Of a stretch of 6,778 bases of DNA, positions 1 to 4,814 are shown piece by piece (position 1 is the stretch's first letter; the number at the start of each line of letters is the position of its first letter). The notes under the pieces are model-generated. The model was not told the origin of the DNA. It was given only the letters and a program-made list of their open reading frames with translations, and did not search any database. The DNA lies in the NCBI GenBank assembly GCA_937983035.1, contig CALKAN010000100.1, forward strand, positions 1 through 6,778, in the 5' to 3' direction. Origin of the DNA: an uncultured Paenibacillaceae bacterium. Lineage in GTDB: Bacteria > Bacillota > Bacilli > Paenibacillales > CALAME01. The translations under genes and the position numbers were made by a program.

Positions 1-24
1 GCAACAGGAGGTAAAGCGAGATGA
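1..24 (+). CDS. 3' end of upstream gene, probably the sensor kinase partner
   Basis: Reading from base 1, the codons encode ATGGKAR and then a TGA at 22-24. This stop overlaps the next gene's start as ATGA (21-24), the usual arrangement of translationally coupled two-component genes. DesR-type regulators are normally encoded directly after their DesK-type histidine kinase, so I infer that this is the kinase C-terminus. Only seven residues are visible, so no domain can be checked. A second frame is also compatible with an upstream gene end (TAA at 12-14), so the frame choice rests on the ATGA overlap. Confidence 0.4.
   Translation, partial: ATGGKAR
6..11 (+). promoter_or_regulatory. Ribosome binding site of the response regulator
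   Basis: A perfect AGGAGG lies 9 nt before the ATG at 21. It sits inside the last codons of the putative upstream kinase gene. This supports both the chosen start and co-transcription with the upstream gene, because no room is left for a separate promoter within the window. Confidence 0.8.
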
Positions 25-626
25 TCCGAGTACTCATAGCGGAAGATCAGAAACTGCTCCGCGGCGCCTTGATTTCATTGTTGTCGCTGGAAGATGACAT
101 TGAAGTAGCAGCAGAAGCGGAGGACGGCTTGTCGGCATGGAAAGCGATTCAAGAACATAAGCCGGATGTTTGCTTGCTGGATATTGAGATGCCGGCAATG
201 TCCGGGCTGGATCTTGCGGAGAGAATGAGGCAGGAAGGCTTGTCATCCAAAATTATCATTTTGACGACGTTCGTGCGTCCAGGTTATTTGCAAAGAGCGA
301 GCAAATTGCAAGTGGAAGGTTATTTGTTGAAAAATGAGCCGATTGAATGTTTGATTGCATCGATTCGGAAAGTGATGGCAGGCGAAAAGGTCATCAGCGC
401 AGATTTGGCAGCTGCGCTGTTTCAAGTTGAAGCCAATCCGCTGACTGAACGCGAGACTGAAGTGTTGAGGCTGGCACAGCAAGGTTTGACTACGAAAGAA
501 ATTGCGAAAACATTGTTTCTGTCTGAGGGAACGGTGAGAAACTATTTGTCTTTGGCTATTCAAAAGCTCGAAGTGGAGACAAGGCAGCAAGCGACGGAGA
601 AAGCTCGCGAGCAGGGCTGGATTTGA
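21..626 (+). CDS. desR: DesR-like response regulator, NarL/FixJ family
   Basis: This is a cytoplasmic two-component transcription factor of 201 aa, the full family length. The receiver domain spans about residues 1-120, with the acidic pair E8-D9, the phospho-acceptor D54 (LLDIEMP), the switch T82/T83 (IIILTTFVRPGY) and the conserved K104 (YLLKNEP). A LuxR-type helix-turn-helix covers about 138-195 (NPLTERETEVLRLAQQG, then TTKEIA and LSEGTVRNYLS). From memory, the sequence resembles Bacillus subtilis DesR, which with kinase DesK switches on the fatty-acid desaturase gene in the cold; the IILTTFxRPGY, ANPLTxRExEVL and GTVRNY stretches are very alike. The ATGA overlap suggests an upstream kinase gene. 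No desaturase gene is seen nearby, so the target could instead be another envelope or transport gene. Regulator class is certain; the desR name is a family-level call. Confidence 0.85.
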   Translation: MIRVLIAEDQKLLRGALISLLSLEDDIEVAAEAEDGLSAWKAIQEHKPDVCLLDIEMPAMSGLDLAERMRQEGLSSKIIILTTFVRPGYLQRASKLQVEGYLLKNEPIECLIASIRKVMAGEKVISADLAAALFQVEANPLTERETEVLRLAQQGLTTKEIAKTLFLSEGTVRNYLSLAIQKLEVETRQQATEKAREQGWI

Positions 627-712
627 GGCGAAACATATTTGGATGAAGCTTGCCTGATTTGATGCGAAACGATGGAAATATCTCATTTATGGCGATGCTC
701 GAGCAGCCGCGC

Positions 713-724
713 AAACATATGTTT
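713..724. repeat. Perfect 12-bp palindrome
   Basis: AAACATATGTTT reads the same on both strands. It lies 8 bp after another perfect palindrome, TGCTCGAGCA (696-705), in a non-coding stretch about 200 bp before the DUF4256 start. A dimeric repressor could bind such a site, but the length and position give no strong proof of function. Confidence 0.35.
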
Positions 725-910
725 TAAGTACATGCGATTGCAATAAGATAAAGGGGACGTCGTCTGTTTGCGTGATTTCATGCGCAAGGTGATTAGGATG
801 GGGCATTTCTTTAAATATTTGATGAAATGAGATGTTGGTGAGCGGGTTTTTCTGGCAATGGAAATGATGAAAGATGGACACACTGATATTAACTAGAAAT
901 TTTTCTGAAA

Positions 911-916
911 AAGGAG
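911..916 (+). promoter_or_regulatory. Ribosome binding site that sets the DUF4256 start
   Basis: AAGGAG lies 8 nt before the ATG at 925. The frame is open back to an ATG at 874, but no Shine-Dalgarno sequence is found before that codon, and the extra 17 residues do not resemble the family's N-terminus. The start at 925 is therefore preferred. Confidence 0.75.
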
Positions 917-924
917 CCATATGC

Positions 925-1494
925 ATGACCAATCAGAACGTAAAAGAGCTGACGGCCGATCAACGCGATCAATTGCTCGAAACATTGCAAGCTCGGTTTG
1001 AGAATAACATGGATCGTCATGAAGGTCTGAAATGGGCTGAAGTGCAGGCCAGGCTCGAAGCGAATGCGGACAAGCTGTGGTCGCTCAGCGAGATGGAAAG
1101 GACGGGCGGCGAGCCTGATGTTGTTGGAGTTGACGTGATGACGGGCGAGTTTATTTTCATGGATTGTGCAGCCGAAAGCCCTAAAGGCCGCAGGAGCACA
1201 TGTTATGACGGCGCAGCGCGGGAAGCAAGGAAAAAGCATAAGCCGGAGACGAGCGCGGTCGAAATGGCGGATGAGATGGGCATAGAACTGTTGACGGAAG
1301 AACAATACCGGGATTTGCAGAAACTTGGCGAATTTGATCGCAAAACTTCAAGCTGGATCAAAACGCCGGAAAAGATTCGAAAACTTGGCGGGGCTCTTTT
1401 TTGCGATCGTCGTTACGATACCGTATTCGTGTATCATAATGGAGCGGAATCTTATTATGCGTCAAGGGGATTTCGCGGTGTTTTGAAAGTTTGA
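925..1494 (+). CDS. DUF4256 domain-containing protein
   Basis: The product is a soluble protein of 189 aa with no signal peptide or membrane segment. It matches my memory of the DUF4256 family across nearly its whole length, including RFENNMDRHEGLKW (25-38), LWSLSEMERTGGEPDVVG (51-68), ESPKGRRSTCYD (84-95), GIELLTEEQYR (119-129), KTSSWIKTP (140-148) and GGALFCDRRYDTVFVYHNGA (155-174). The family is widespread in bacteria and of unknown function. The dense, charged, invariant-looking motifs (MERTGGEPDVVG, SPKGRR, RRYDTVFVYHNGA) suggest a ligand site, but no catalytic role should be claimed. It appears to be a single-gene transcription unit: there is a 298-bp gap upstream and a strong terminator starting 7 bp after the stop. 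Whether it relates to its neighbours is unknown. Confidence 0.88.
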   Translation: MTNQNVKELTADQRDQLLETLQARFENNMDRHEGLKWAEVQARLEANADKLWSLSEMERTGGEPDVVGVDVMTGEFIFMDCAAESPKGRRSTCYDGAAREARKKHKPETSAVEMADEMGIELLTEEQYRDLQKLGEFDRKTSSWIKTPEKIRKLGGALFCDRRYDTVFVYHNGAESYYASRGFRGVLKV

Positions 1495-1501
1495 TCATGA
1501 G

Positions 1502-1543
1502 AAAAGAAGGGTTCTTCCATCGGCGGAAGAACCCTTCTTTTTT
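1502..1543. terminator. Strong bidirectional rho-independent terminator between convergent genes
   Basis: A perfect 17-bp stem is formed by 1502-1518 and 1525-1541 around the 6-nt loop ATCGGC. On the plus strand it ends in six T (1538-1543), terminating the DUF4256 gene. On the minus strand the stem ends in TTTT, so it can also stop the SBP-1 transcript, whose stop codon lies 31 bp away. The position between two convergent genes fits this shared use. Confidence 0.93.
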
Positions 1544-1573
1544 GTCGAAACTGCTTGGATGAACCATCTATGA

Positions 1574-2914
1574 TTAATCCGTATTCGCTTCGATATATTG
1601 ATTAATTTCTTCTTCGGCGTCTCTTAACGCCTCGTTGATGTCCTTTTCTCCGTCAGCATATTGATAGAAATGCTCGCGCAAGATGCCGCTCGCTTTGGAG
1701 TAATGCTTGGAGAAACGCGGAGCGTGTGCCGGAGTGCTCATAAAGATTGCTTCCAAGTGTTTGTCTTTCAGCACAGGGTTTTCAGAACCGTATGCTTCTT
1801 GGAATTTCGGATCGTTGAGCAAGGAAATGCGTCCTGTCTTCGTTACGGCATCCATTTGCACTTCGTCAGAAAAGAGAACTTCGAGCACTTTCATGGCTTC
1901 GTCTTTGTATTGGCTGTTTTTCGTGACGGAAATCATGTGCATATCGTACATGCCGTACACGTTCGGATTGTCTTCAAAACTTGGATATTGCGCCATATCC
2001 CAATCCAATCCTTCGCCGTGCTCTACGATCGTATTCGTCAAGTTCACCATGGCGGACATCGCCACATTGCGGTCTTTCACGAATGCATCGTAGGCGCTGT
2101 AACCCCATTGCGGCGGCTTGTTGCCAGGAATCGCATAAATTTTATAGACCGTTTCGAACAATTTCCGGTAAGGCTCGCTGTTGACATTTGCACGTTCAGT
2201 TTCTGCATCTACGACGTTAAGTCCCAGTTGAAACATTACTCTCGTTACGTTTTCTGGATCCAACCCGCGGTAAGAAATGCCGTCTTCTTCTCTCGTCAAT
2301 CTTGTTGCCAGTTCAATCGTTTCATCCCAAGTCATTCCATCTTTCGGATAGCTTACGCCAAATCTGTCGAAAATTTCTTTGTTGTAATAAAGAACGTTGT
2401 ACTGACGGTTATATGGAAGACCGAACAGTTCTCCGTTGCCAGGAATGGCTAAGATCGTGTCAATTGCCCCCTGATCAAAACGGTTGAGATCAATATCGTA
2501 TTTATCGATTAACGGGATGAGATCCTCGAACAAATTCAATTCTTGCCAATTGGCCATGCTGCCGTTCCAAGTAGTGATCAGATCCAATTGACCATTGGAC
2601 ATAATGTATTCTTCTAAAGGATTTTCGCTTCTTTCGATTCTTTCAACGGAAATGTGCGGATATTTCCTTTGCAGCGGTTCATTGATTAACAGTTCCAAAT
2701 CTTCGTCAATGATCCATTGGCCTGGATACAATTTCAATACGACCGGATCAAGATTTTCTTCTTCTGCAGGGGCAGGGGTTTCCGTTTGTTCTTCTTGCTG
2801 CGTCCCAGTGTTATTCGGTTCCGCGTTGTCTTGTGAGTCTTGGCTGGAACATGCGGCCAGCATCATCATGGACAAAAGCATCAATGCAATGAATAGTACA
2901 GTTCTCTTTCTCAT
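1574..2914 (-). CDS. Extracellular solute-binding lipoprotein, family 1 (SBP-1)
   Basis: The 446-aa product is an ABC-importer substrate-binding lipoprotein, probably for a sugar or oligosaccharide. A positively charged start (MRKR), a hydrophobic core and the lipobox LAAC (residues 19-22) form a type II signal peptide, so C22 would be lipidated and the protein held on the outer face of the membrane. A Q/E/T/P-rich linker (about 23-55) follows, then a two-lobed family 1 binding fold. The LYYNKEIFDRFG stretch (175-186) is the typical hinge-region motif of this family. Length is normal. A GGGAGGG ribosome site (2922-2928) is placed 7 nt before the ATG. The gene is monocistronic: promoter and repeats lie upstream, and a terminator follows. 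No permease gene adjoins it, which is unusual for the family. It is paralogous to SBP-2 at 4815-6197 (the same YNK-IFDRFG block, KDIN near the C-terminus). The ligand cannot be read from the sequence. Confidence 0.92.
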   Translation of the reverse strand: MRKRTVLFIALMLLSMMMLAACSSQDSQDNAEPNNTGTQQEEQTETPAPAEEENLDPVVLKLYPGQWIIDEDLELLINEPLQRKYPHISVERIERSENPLEEYIMSNGQLDLITTWNGSMANWQELNLFEDLIPLIDKYDIDLNRFDQGAIDTILAIPGNGELFGLPYNRQYNVLYYNKEIFDRFGVSYPKDGMTWDETIELATRLTREEDGISYRGLDPENVTRVMFQLGLNVVDAETERANVNSEPYRKLFETVYKIYAIPGNKPPQWGYSAYDAFVKDRNVAMSAMVNLTNTIVEHGEGLDWDMAQYPSFEDNPNVYGMYDMHMISVTKNSQYKDEAMKVLEVLFSDEVQMDAVTKTGRISLLNDPKFQEAYGSENPVLKDKHLEAIFMSTPAHAPRFSKHYSKASGILREHFYQYADGEKDINEALRDAEEEINQYIEANTD

Positions 2915-2950
2915 ATGTTGACCCTCCCTTTTAAATTTTAAATAACCAAC

Positions 2951-2982
2951 ATTATTATATCTAAACTTTGTAAAACAAATAT
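2951..2982 (-). promoter_or_regulatory. Probable SBP-1 promoter
   Basis: On the minus strand a perfect TATAAT (2954-2959) would put the start of transcription near 2947 and leave a leader of about 33 nt. The matching -35 (2977-2982, ATATTT) is poor. An alternative pair, TTGTTT (2973-2978) and AATAAT (2951-2956) with a 16-bp spacer, is somewhat better. A weak -35 beside phased upstream repeats suggests an activator-dependent promoter. Confidence 0.55.
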
Positions 2983-3009
2983 AAAATTTTTGTTAAAAAA
3001 TTGTTAAAA
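2968..3009. repeat. Three helically phased TTGT(T)AAAA direct repeats at the SBP-1 promoter
   Basis: TTGTAAAAC (2968-2976), TTGTTAAAA (2990-2998) and TTGTTAAAA (3001-3009) start 22 and 11 bp apart, two and one turns of the helix, so all face the same side of the DNA. Relative to the predicted SBP-1 start near 2947 they are centred at about -25, -47 and -58. Such spacing is typical of activator sites bound as direct repeats. The regulator is not known. Confidence 0.45.
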
Positions 3010-3050
3010 CTTGAAAAAGGATACAATTTTCCATATTCTATGTGATTTTA

Positions 3051-3133
3051 TAGTTTGTGCATTTTCGTCAAACTTGAGAACATTGCAGTTTGTGATTGCA
3101 TGCCTGACATATTGCAGTTTTTTGCATTTTCGA
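3051..3133. repeat. Imperfect direct repeats with AGTTT and TGCA cores
   Basis: Three related units are visible at about 3051-3067, 3085-3105 and 3114-3133. Their shared pieces are AGTTTGTG (3052-3059 and 3087-3094), TTGCAGTTT (3083-3091 and 3112-3120) and GCATTTTCG (3059-3067 and 3124-3132). GCAGTTT occurs once more at 3230-3236. They could be regulator binding sites between the two divergent genes, or a degenerate copy of a dispersed intergenic repeat. Confidence 0.45.
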
Positions 3134-3218
3134 TTGAGACTGAGACAGTAATTCTTTCTCTGCCTTTTTATAAACATTTGTAATTTCCGAACTTTTTGTT
3201 TCACGCATGAAATTGAGT

Positions 3219-3258
3219 CTGCGCTTAACGCAGTTTCCTGCGATTCGGAGTTAACGCA
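3219..3258. repeat. TTAACGCA direct repeat with two mutually exclusive small hairpins
   Basis: TTAACGCA occurs at 3225-3232 and 3251-3258, 26 bp apart. The middle CGCAG (3229-3233) can pair with CTGCG on either side (3219-3223 or 3238-3242), with loops of 5 and 4 nt. This segment is more GC-rich than the DNA around it. Confidence 0.4.
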
Positions 3259-3323
3259 AATAATGAATGCTTTTGATGCATTTAAACTCTACTGAGTAAT
3301 CTATATTCTGTTTAGGAAGAAAT

Positions 3324-3352
3324 TTGAATGCATGGAGATTGCATTTTTTATA
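3324..3352 (+). promoter_or_regulatory. Possible hydrolase promoter
   Basis: TTGAAT (3324-3329) and TTTATA (3347-3352) are 17 bp apart, giving a leader of about 90 nt before the hydrolase ATG. Two TGCA motifs (3329 and 3340) fall between the hexamers. An alternative -10, TAAAAT at 3384-3389, has no good -35. The match is moderate and not tested. Confidence 0.35.
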
Positions 3353-3434
3353 AAAAATTCCAAGATTTTCTGAAAACGTATGTTAAAATAAGTGCATGCG
3401 CGAATGAAAAGCAATGCTGACTTTCGATCAGCCG

Positions 3435-3442
3435 GGAGGAGG
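3435..3442 (+). promoter_or_regulatory. Ribosome binding site of the hydrolase
   Basis: GGAGGAGG lies 8 nt before the ATG at 3451, a strong and well-placed site that fixes the start of the hydrolase gene. Confidence 0.75.
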
Positions 3443-3450
3443 AACCGAGC

Positions 3451-4509
3451 ATGAGCAATGAATATGCGCTGCGATTAAGCAAGCCTGCATATTCCGATTT
3501 CGGAAAAGAGCAGCATTTGACGCCGTTATTGGAAAATATGGAGGATGCGTCGATTGCTGATTGGCAGAAAAAACGAGAAGAGCTTGTTGCACAGTGGGAA
3601 GACGTGATCGGCAAGCCGTCTTTTACGGATTATGCAAACGAACTGGAAATAGTTGATCAAATTGAGCATCCGGATTTTCATGGAACGCTGTACCGCCAGT
3701 CTACGGGTCCTGGAGCCAAACAGCTCGTTTTATTGATGGAGCCGACCCGGCATGTAAGCTCTTCGAGGCCAGGCGCTGTCGTGCCGTTTTATCATCCGGA
3801 CCCTTCTGCGGGGTATGATCTGAAGGAGAAGAAACCGCTGGAAGACAGAAAGACGATTCAATTTGGGCTTCATTTAGTCCGCCAAGGATATGTTGCGGCA
3901 TGCACGGAAGCGTTCCCTTTCAATACGGTGCCGGAACCTGAAAACAATAAAGGATTCGCATGGTGGCAGGCAGGAGCAGACAAGCTGCTGCAAGATCATC
4001 CGAATTGGACCGGGATTGGCAAGCTGATTTCGGATACGAGCCGGGCAGTAGATTTGCTTCTAAGTCAGGAGAACATCGATAAAGAACGAATCGTTGCAAT
4101 CGGACATTCTTTAGGCGGGAAAATGGCATTTTGCACGGCTGCGTTCGATGAGCGGATTAAGGCAGTGATCGCATCAGATTTCGGCATAGGATGGGATTTC
4201 ACGAATTGGGATGCGGACTGGTATTTCGGCAAGCAAATTCATCAGGAAAATTTTCATTTGCAAAATCATCAATTGCTCGCCATGATCGCGCCTCGGCCGT
4301 TTCTTTTGATCGGCGGAGAATACGACAAGCCGGAGAGTTGGCAATATGTATTGGAAGCAAAGAAAATTTATCAACTGCACGGAAAAGAAAGCGCACTCGG
4401 CTTTTTAGATCACGCTTCCGGACACCGCCCTCCGGAACATGCCGTCGATGCGGCATACAAGTGGCTGGCTGAACAGTTTGATTGGCCGTACAGCGAATGG
4501 AGAAAATAA
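3451..4509 (+). CDS. Alpha/beta hydrolase, dienelactone hydrolase/acetylxylan esterase-like
   Basis: This 352-aa protein has no signal peptide or membrane segment, so it is predicted to act in the cytoplasm. The C-terminal half carries the alpha/beta hydrolase catalytic set: nucleophile elbow GHSLGG with S220, a probable acid in the GGEYDKPESW stretch (D292, or E290), and the histidine in LDHASGHRPPEH (H325 most likely). About residues 85-160 form the first beta strands (QLVLLMEPTRH, GAVVPFYHP, HLVRQGYVAAC). Residues 245-262 (GIGWDFTNWDADWYFGKQ) are Trp-rich and probably line the active site. The overall pattern recalls esterases of the DLH/acetylxylan-esterase-like group. The setting between two sugar-binding lipoproteins fits deacylation of imported carbohydrate esters, but the substrate is inference. 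It is not a CE15-type glucuronoyl esterase, because the serine motif differs. The gene is monocistronic. Confidence 0.85.
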   Translation: MSNEYALRLSKPAYSDFGKEQHLTPLLENMEDASIADWQKKREELVAQWEDVIGKPSFTDYANELEIVDQIEHPDFHGTLYRQSTGPGAKQLVLLMEPTRHVSSSRPGAVVPFYHPDPSAGYDLKEKKPLEDRKTIQFGLHLVRQGYVAACTEAFPFNTVPEPENNKGFAWWQAGADKLLQDHPNWTGIGKLISDTSRAVDLLLSQENIDKERIVAIGHSLGGKMAFCTAAFDERIKAVIASDFGIGWDFTNWDADWYFGKQIHQENFHLQNHQLLAMIAPRPFLLIGGEYDKPESWQYVLEAKKIYQLHGKESALGFLDHASGHRPPEHAVDAAYKWLAEQFDWPYSEWRK

Positions 4510-4545
4510 AGCTTGCAACAGGCATGAAATATAGCATGCCGCTTT
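4508..4545 (+). terminator. Hairpin directly after the hydrolase stop; weak terminator candidate
   Basis: GGCATG (4521-4526) pairs with CATGCC (4535-4540) around an 8-nt loop. AAAGC (4508-4512) and GCTTT (4541-4545) can pair outside it, leaving an 8-nt bulge. No run of T follows, so it may protect the transcript end rather than terminate it. Confidence 0.35.
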
Positions 4546-4654
4546 GAGACATGAAGACAGCGGCGATGGCAGGCGGCGTCCGGCATTTTAAGCGTTATGG
4601 GTCGTGCTGTAAAACGGGAAAATATATATGAAAAGGAATTGACAGTTAACAAAT

Positions 4655-4685
4655 TCCGTCAGGCTTTTTGCCCGGCGGATTTTTT
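4655..4685 (+). terminator. Rho-independent terminator upstream of SBP-2
   Basis: TCCGTCAGGC (4655-4664) pairs with GCCCGGCGGA (4670-4679) through nine pairs, including one G-T wobble, with one A-C mismatch. The loop is TTTTT, and six T follow (4680-4685). It lies 145 bp after the hydrolase stop and insulates SBP-2 from hydrolase transcription. It could also end a short independent transcript, since the distance from the hydrolase is long. Confidence 0.7.
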
Positions 4686-4733
4686 GTGCTGTGCATCTCG
4701 CAATATATTACCCTTTTATGCCAACTTCGTTCA

Positions 4734-4763
4734 TTGTGGAAGGTCAGACGCGTTACATATAAT
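4734..4763 (+). promoter_or_regulatory. SBP-2 promoter
   Basis: A perfect TATAAT (4758-4763) lies 18 bp after TTGTGG (4734-4739), a standard vegetative sigma factor arrangement with a slightly weak -35. Transcription should start near 4770, leaving a leader of about 45 nt. A perfect palindrome covers the start point. Confidence 0.6.
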
Positions 4764-4764
4764 G

Positions 4765-4785
4765 AAAATGGTTGCGGACCATTTT
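4765..4785. promoter_or_regulatory. Palindromic operator candidate over the SBP-2 transcription start
   Basis: AAAATGGT (4765-4772) and ACCATTTT (4778-4785) are perfect inverted repeats around TGCGG. The site begins directly after the -10 box and spans the predicted start, the classic place for a repressor. Six T (4782-4787) close it, so transcripts reading in from upstream could form a terminator hairpin here. A transcript starting at 4770 would lack most of the left arm, which makes an operator more likely than an attenuator. Confidence 0.5.
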
Positions 4786-4802
4786 TTAGAATATGAAATT
4801 AC

Positions 4803-4809
4803 AGGAGGG
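4803..4809 (+). promoter_or_regulatory. Ribosome binding site that decides the SBP-2 start
   Basis: AGGAGGG at 4803-4809 is followed by two adjacent ATG codons at 4812 and 4815. Counted from GGAGG (4804-4808), the first is only 3 nt away, too close for efficient initiation, while the second is 6 nt away. The start at 4815 is therefore preferred. The difference is one methionine. Confidence 0.65.
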
Positions 4810-4814
4810 AAATG

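Larger units (their letters stand above)
627..924. other. Intergenic region without a convincing gene; two short palindromes
   Basis: About 300 bp separate the response regulator from the DUF4256 gene. The plus-strand frames carry several stops. The minus strand stays open for 60-80 codons in two frames, but those translations lack a ribosome site and look like no family I know. Two perfect palindromes are visible, TGCTCGAGCA (696-705) and AAACATATGTTT (713-724). No T-tailed hairpin follows the response regulator, so its transcript end is not evident. A promoter for the DUF4256 gene presumably lies in the last 100 bp, but I see no good -35/-10 pair. Some short plus-strand stretches (for example ERVFLAMEMMKDGH near 840-881) read like protein between stops, so a decayed gene is possible. 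Confidence 0.5.
2915..3450. other. Long AT-rich intergenic region between divergent SBP-1 and hydrolase genes
   Basis: These 536 bp hold the promoter and ribosome site of SBP-1 (minus strand) and those of the hydrolase (plus strand). Between them lie three kinds of repeat: TTGT(T)AAAA units at 2968-3009, AGTTT...GCATTTTCG-like units at 3051-3133, and TTAACGCA units at 3225-3258. TGCA occurs nine times (starting at 3058, 3084, 3097, 3113, 3123, 3277, 3329, 3340 and 3393), well above the roughly two expected by chance in this length. No ORF here has a ribosome site. The 66-codon minus-strand frame at 3004-3204 is Lys/Arg-rich and is judged accidental. Confidence 0.7.
4510..4814. other. Intergenic region between hydrolase and SBP-2
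   Basis: About 300 bp contain two hairpins (4508-4545 and 4655-4685), the SBP-2 promoter (4734-4763), a palindrome at its predicted start point (4765-4785) and the SBP-2 ribosome site. A 72-codon open frame at 4597-4815 runs through the terminator and the promoter without a ribosome site and is not accepted as a gene. Confidence 0.65.

Noticed and set aside
874..924. Upstream ATG extending the DUF4256 protein by 17 residues
   Set aside because: No ribosome site precedes it, whereas AAGGAG is well placed before the ATG at 925, and the extension does not look like the family's N-terminus.
687..932. 81-codon minus-strand open frame
   Set aside because: No ribosome site, no recognised family, and it overlaps the ribosome site and start of the DUF4256 gene on the other strand.
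1661..2452. 263-codon plus-strand open frame antisense to SBP-1
   Set aside because: It is the shadow of the SBP-1 coding strand, rich in His/Phe/Arg, with no family resemblance.
3004..3204. 66-codon minus-strand open frame in the long intergenic region
   Set aside because: Lys/Arg-rich composition typical of AT-rich non-coding DNA, no ribosome site, and it runs through the direct repeats.
3207..3254. 15-codon plus-strand ORF over the TTAACGCA repeats
   Set aside because: No Shine-Dalgarno sequence and no sign of coding beyond the open frame; the repeats explain the pattern better.
3371..3384. Possible catabolite-repression (cre) site TGAAAACGTATGTT before the hydrolase
   Set aside because: The left half is perfect, but the right half misses about three consensus positions, so it is not strong enough to annotate.
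4639..4644. TTGACA as a promoter -35 box
   Set aside because: No -10-like hexamer lies 16-18 bp downstream; that place is occupied by the terminator stem.
4199..4652. Minus-strand open frames antisense to the 3' part of the hydrolase
   Set aside because: They are shadow frames over a well-supported gene with catalytic motifs and carry no motif of their own.
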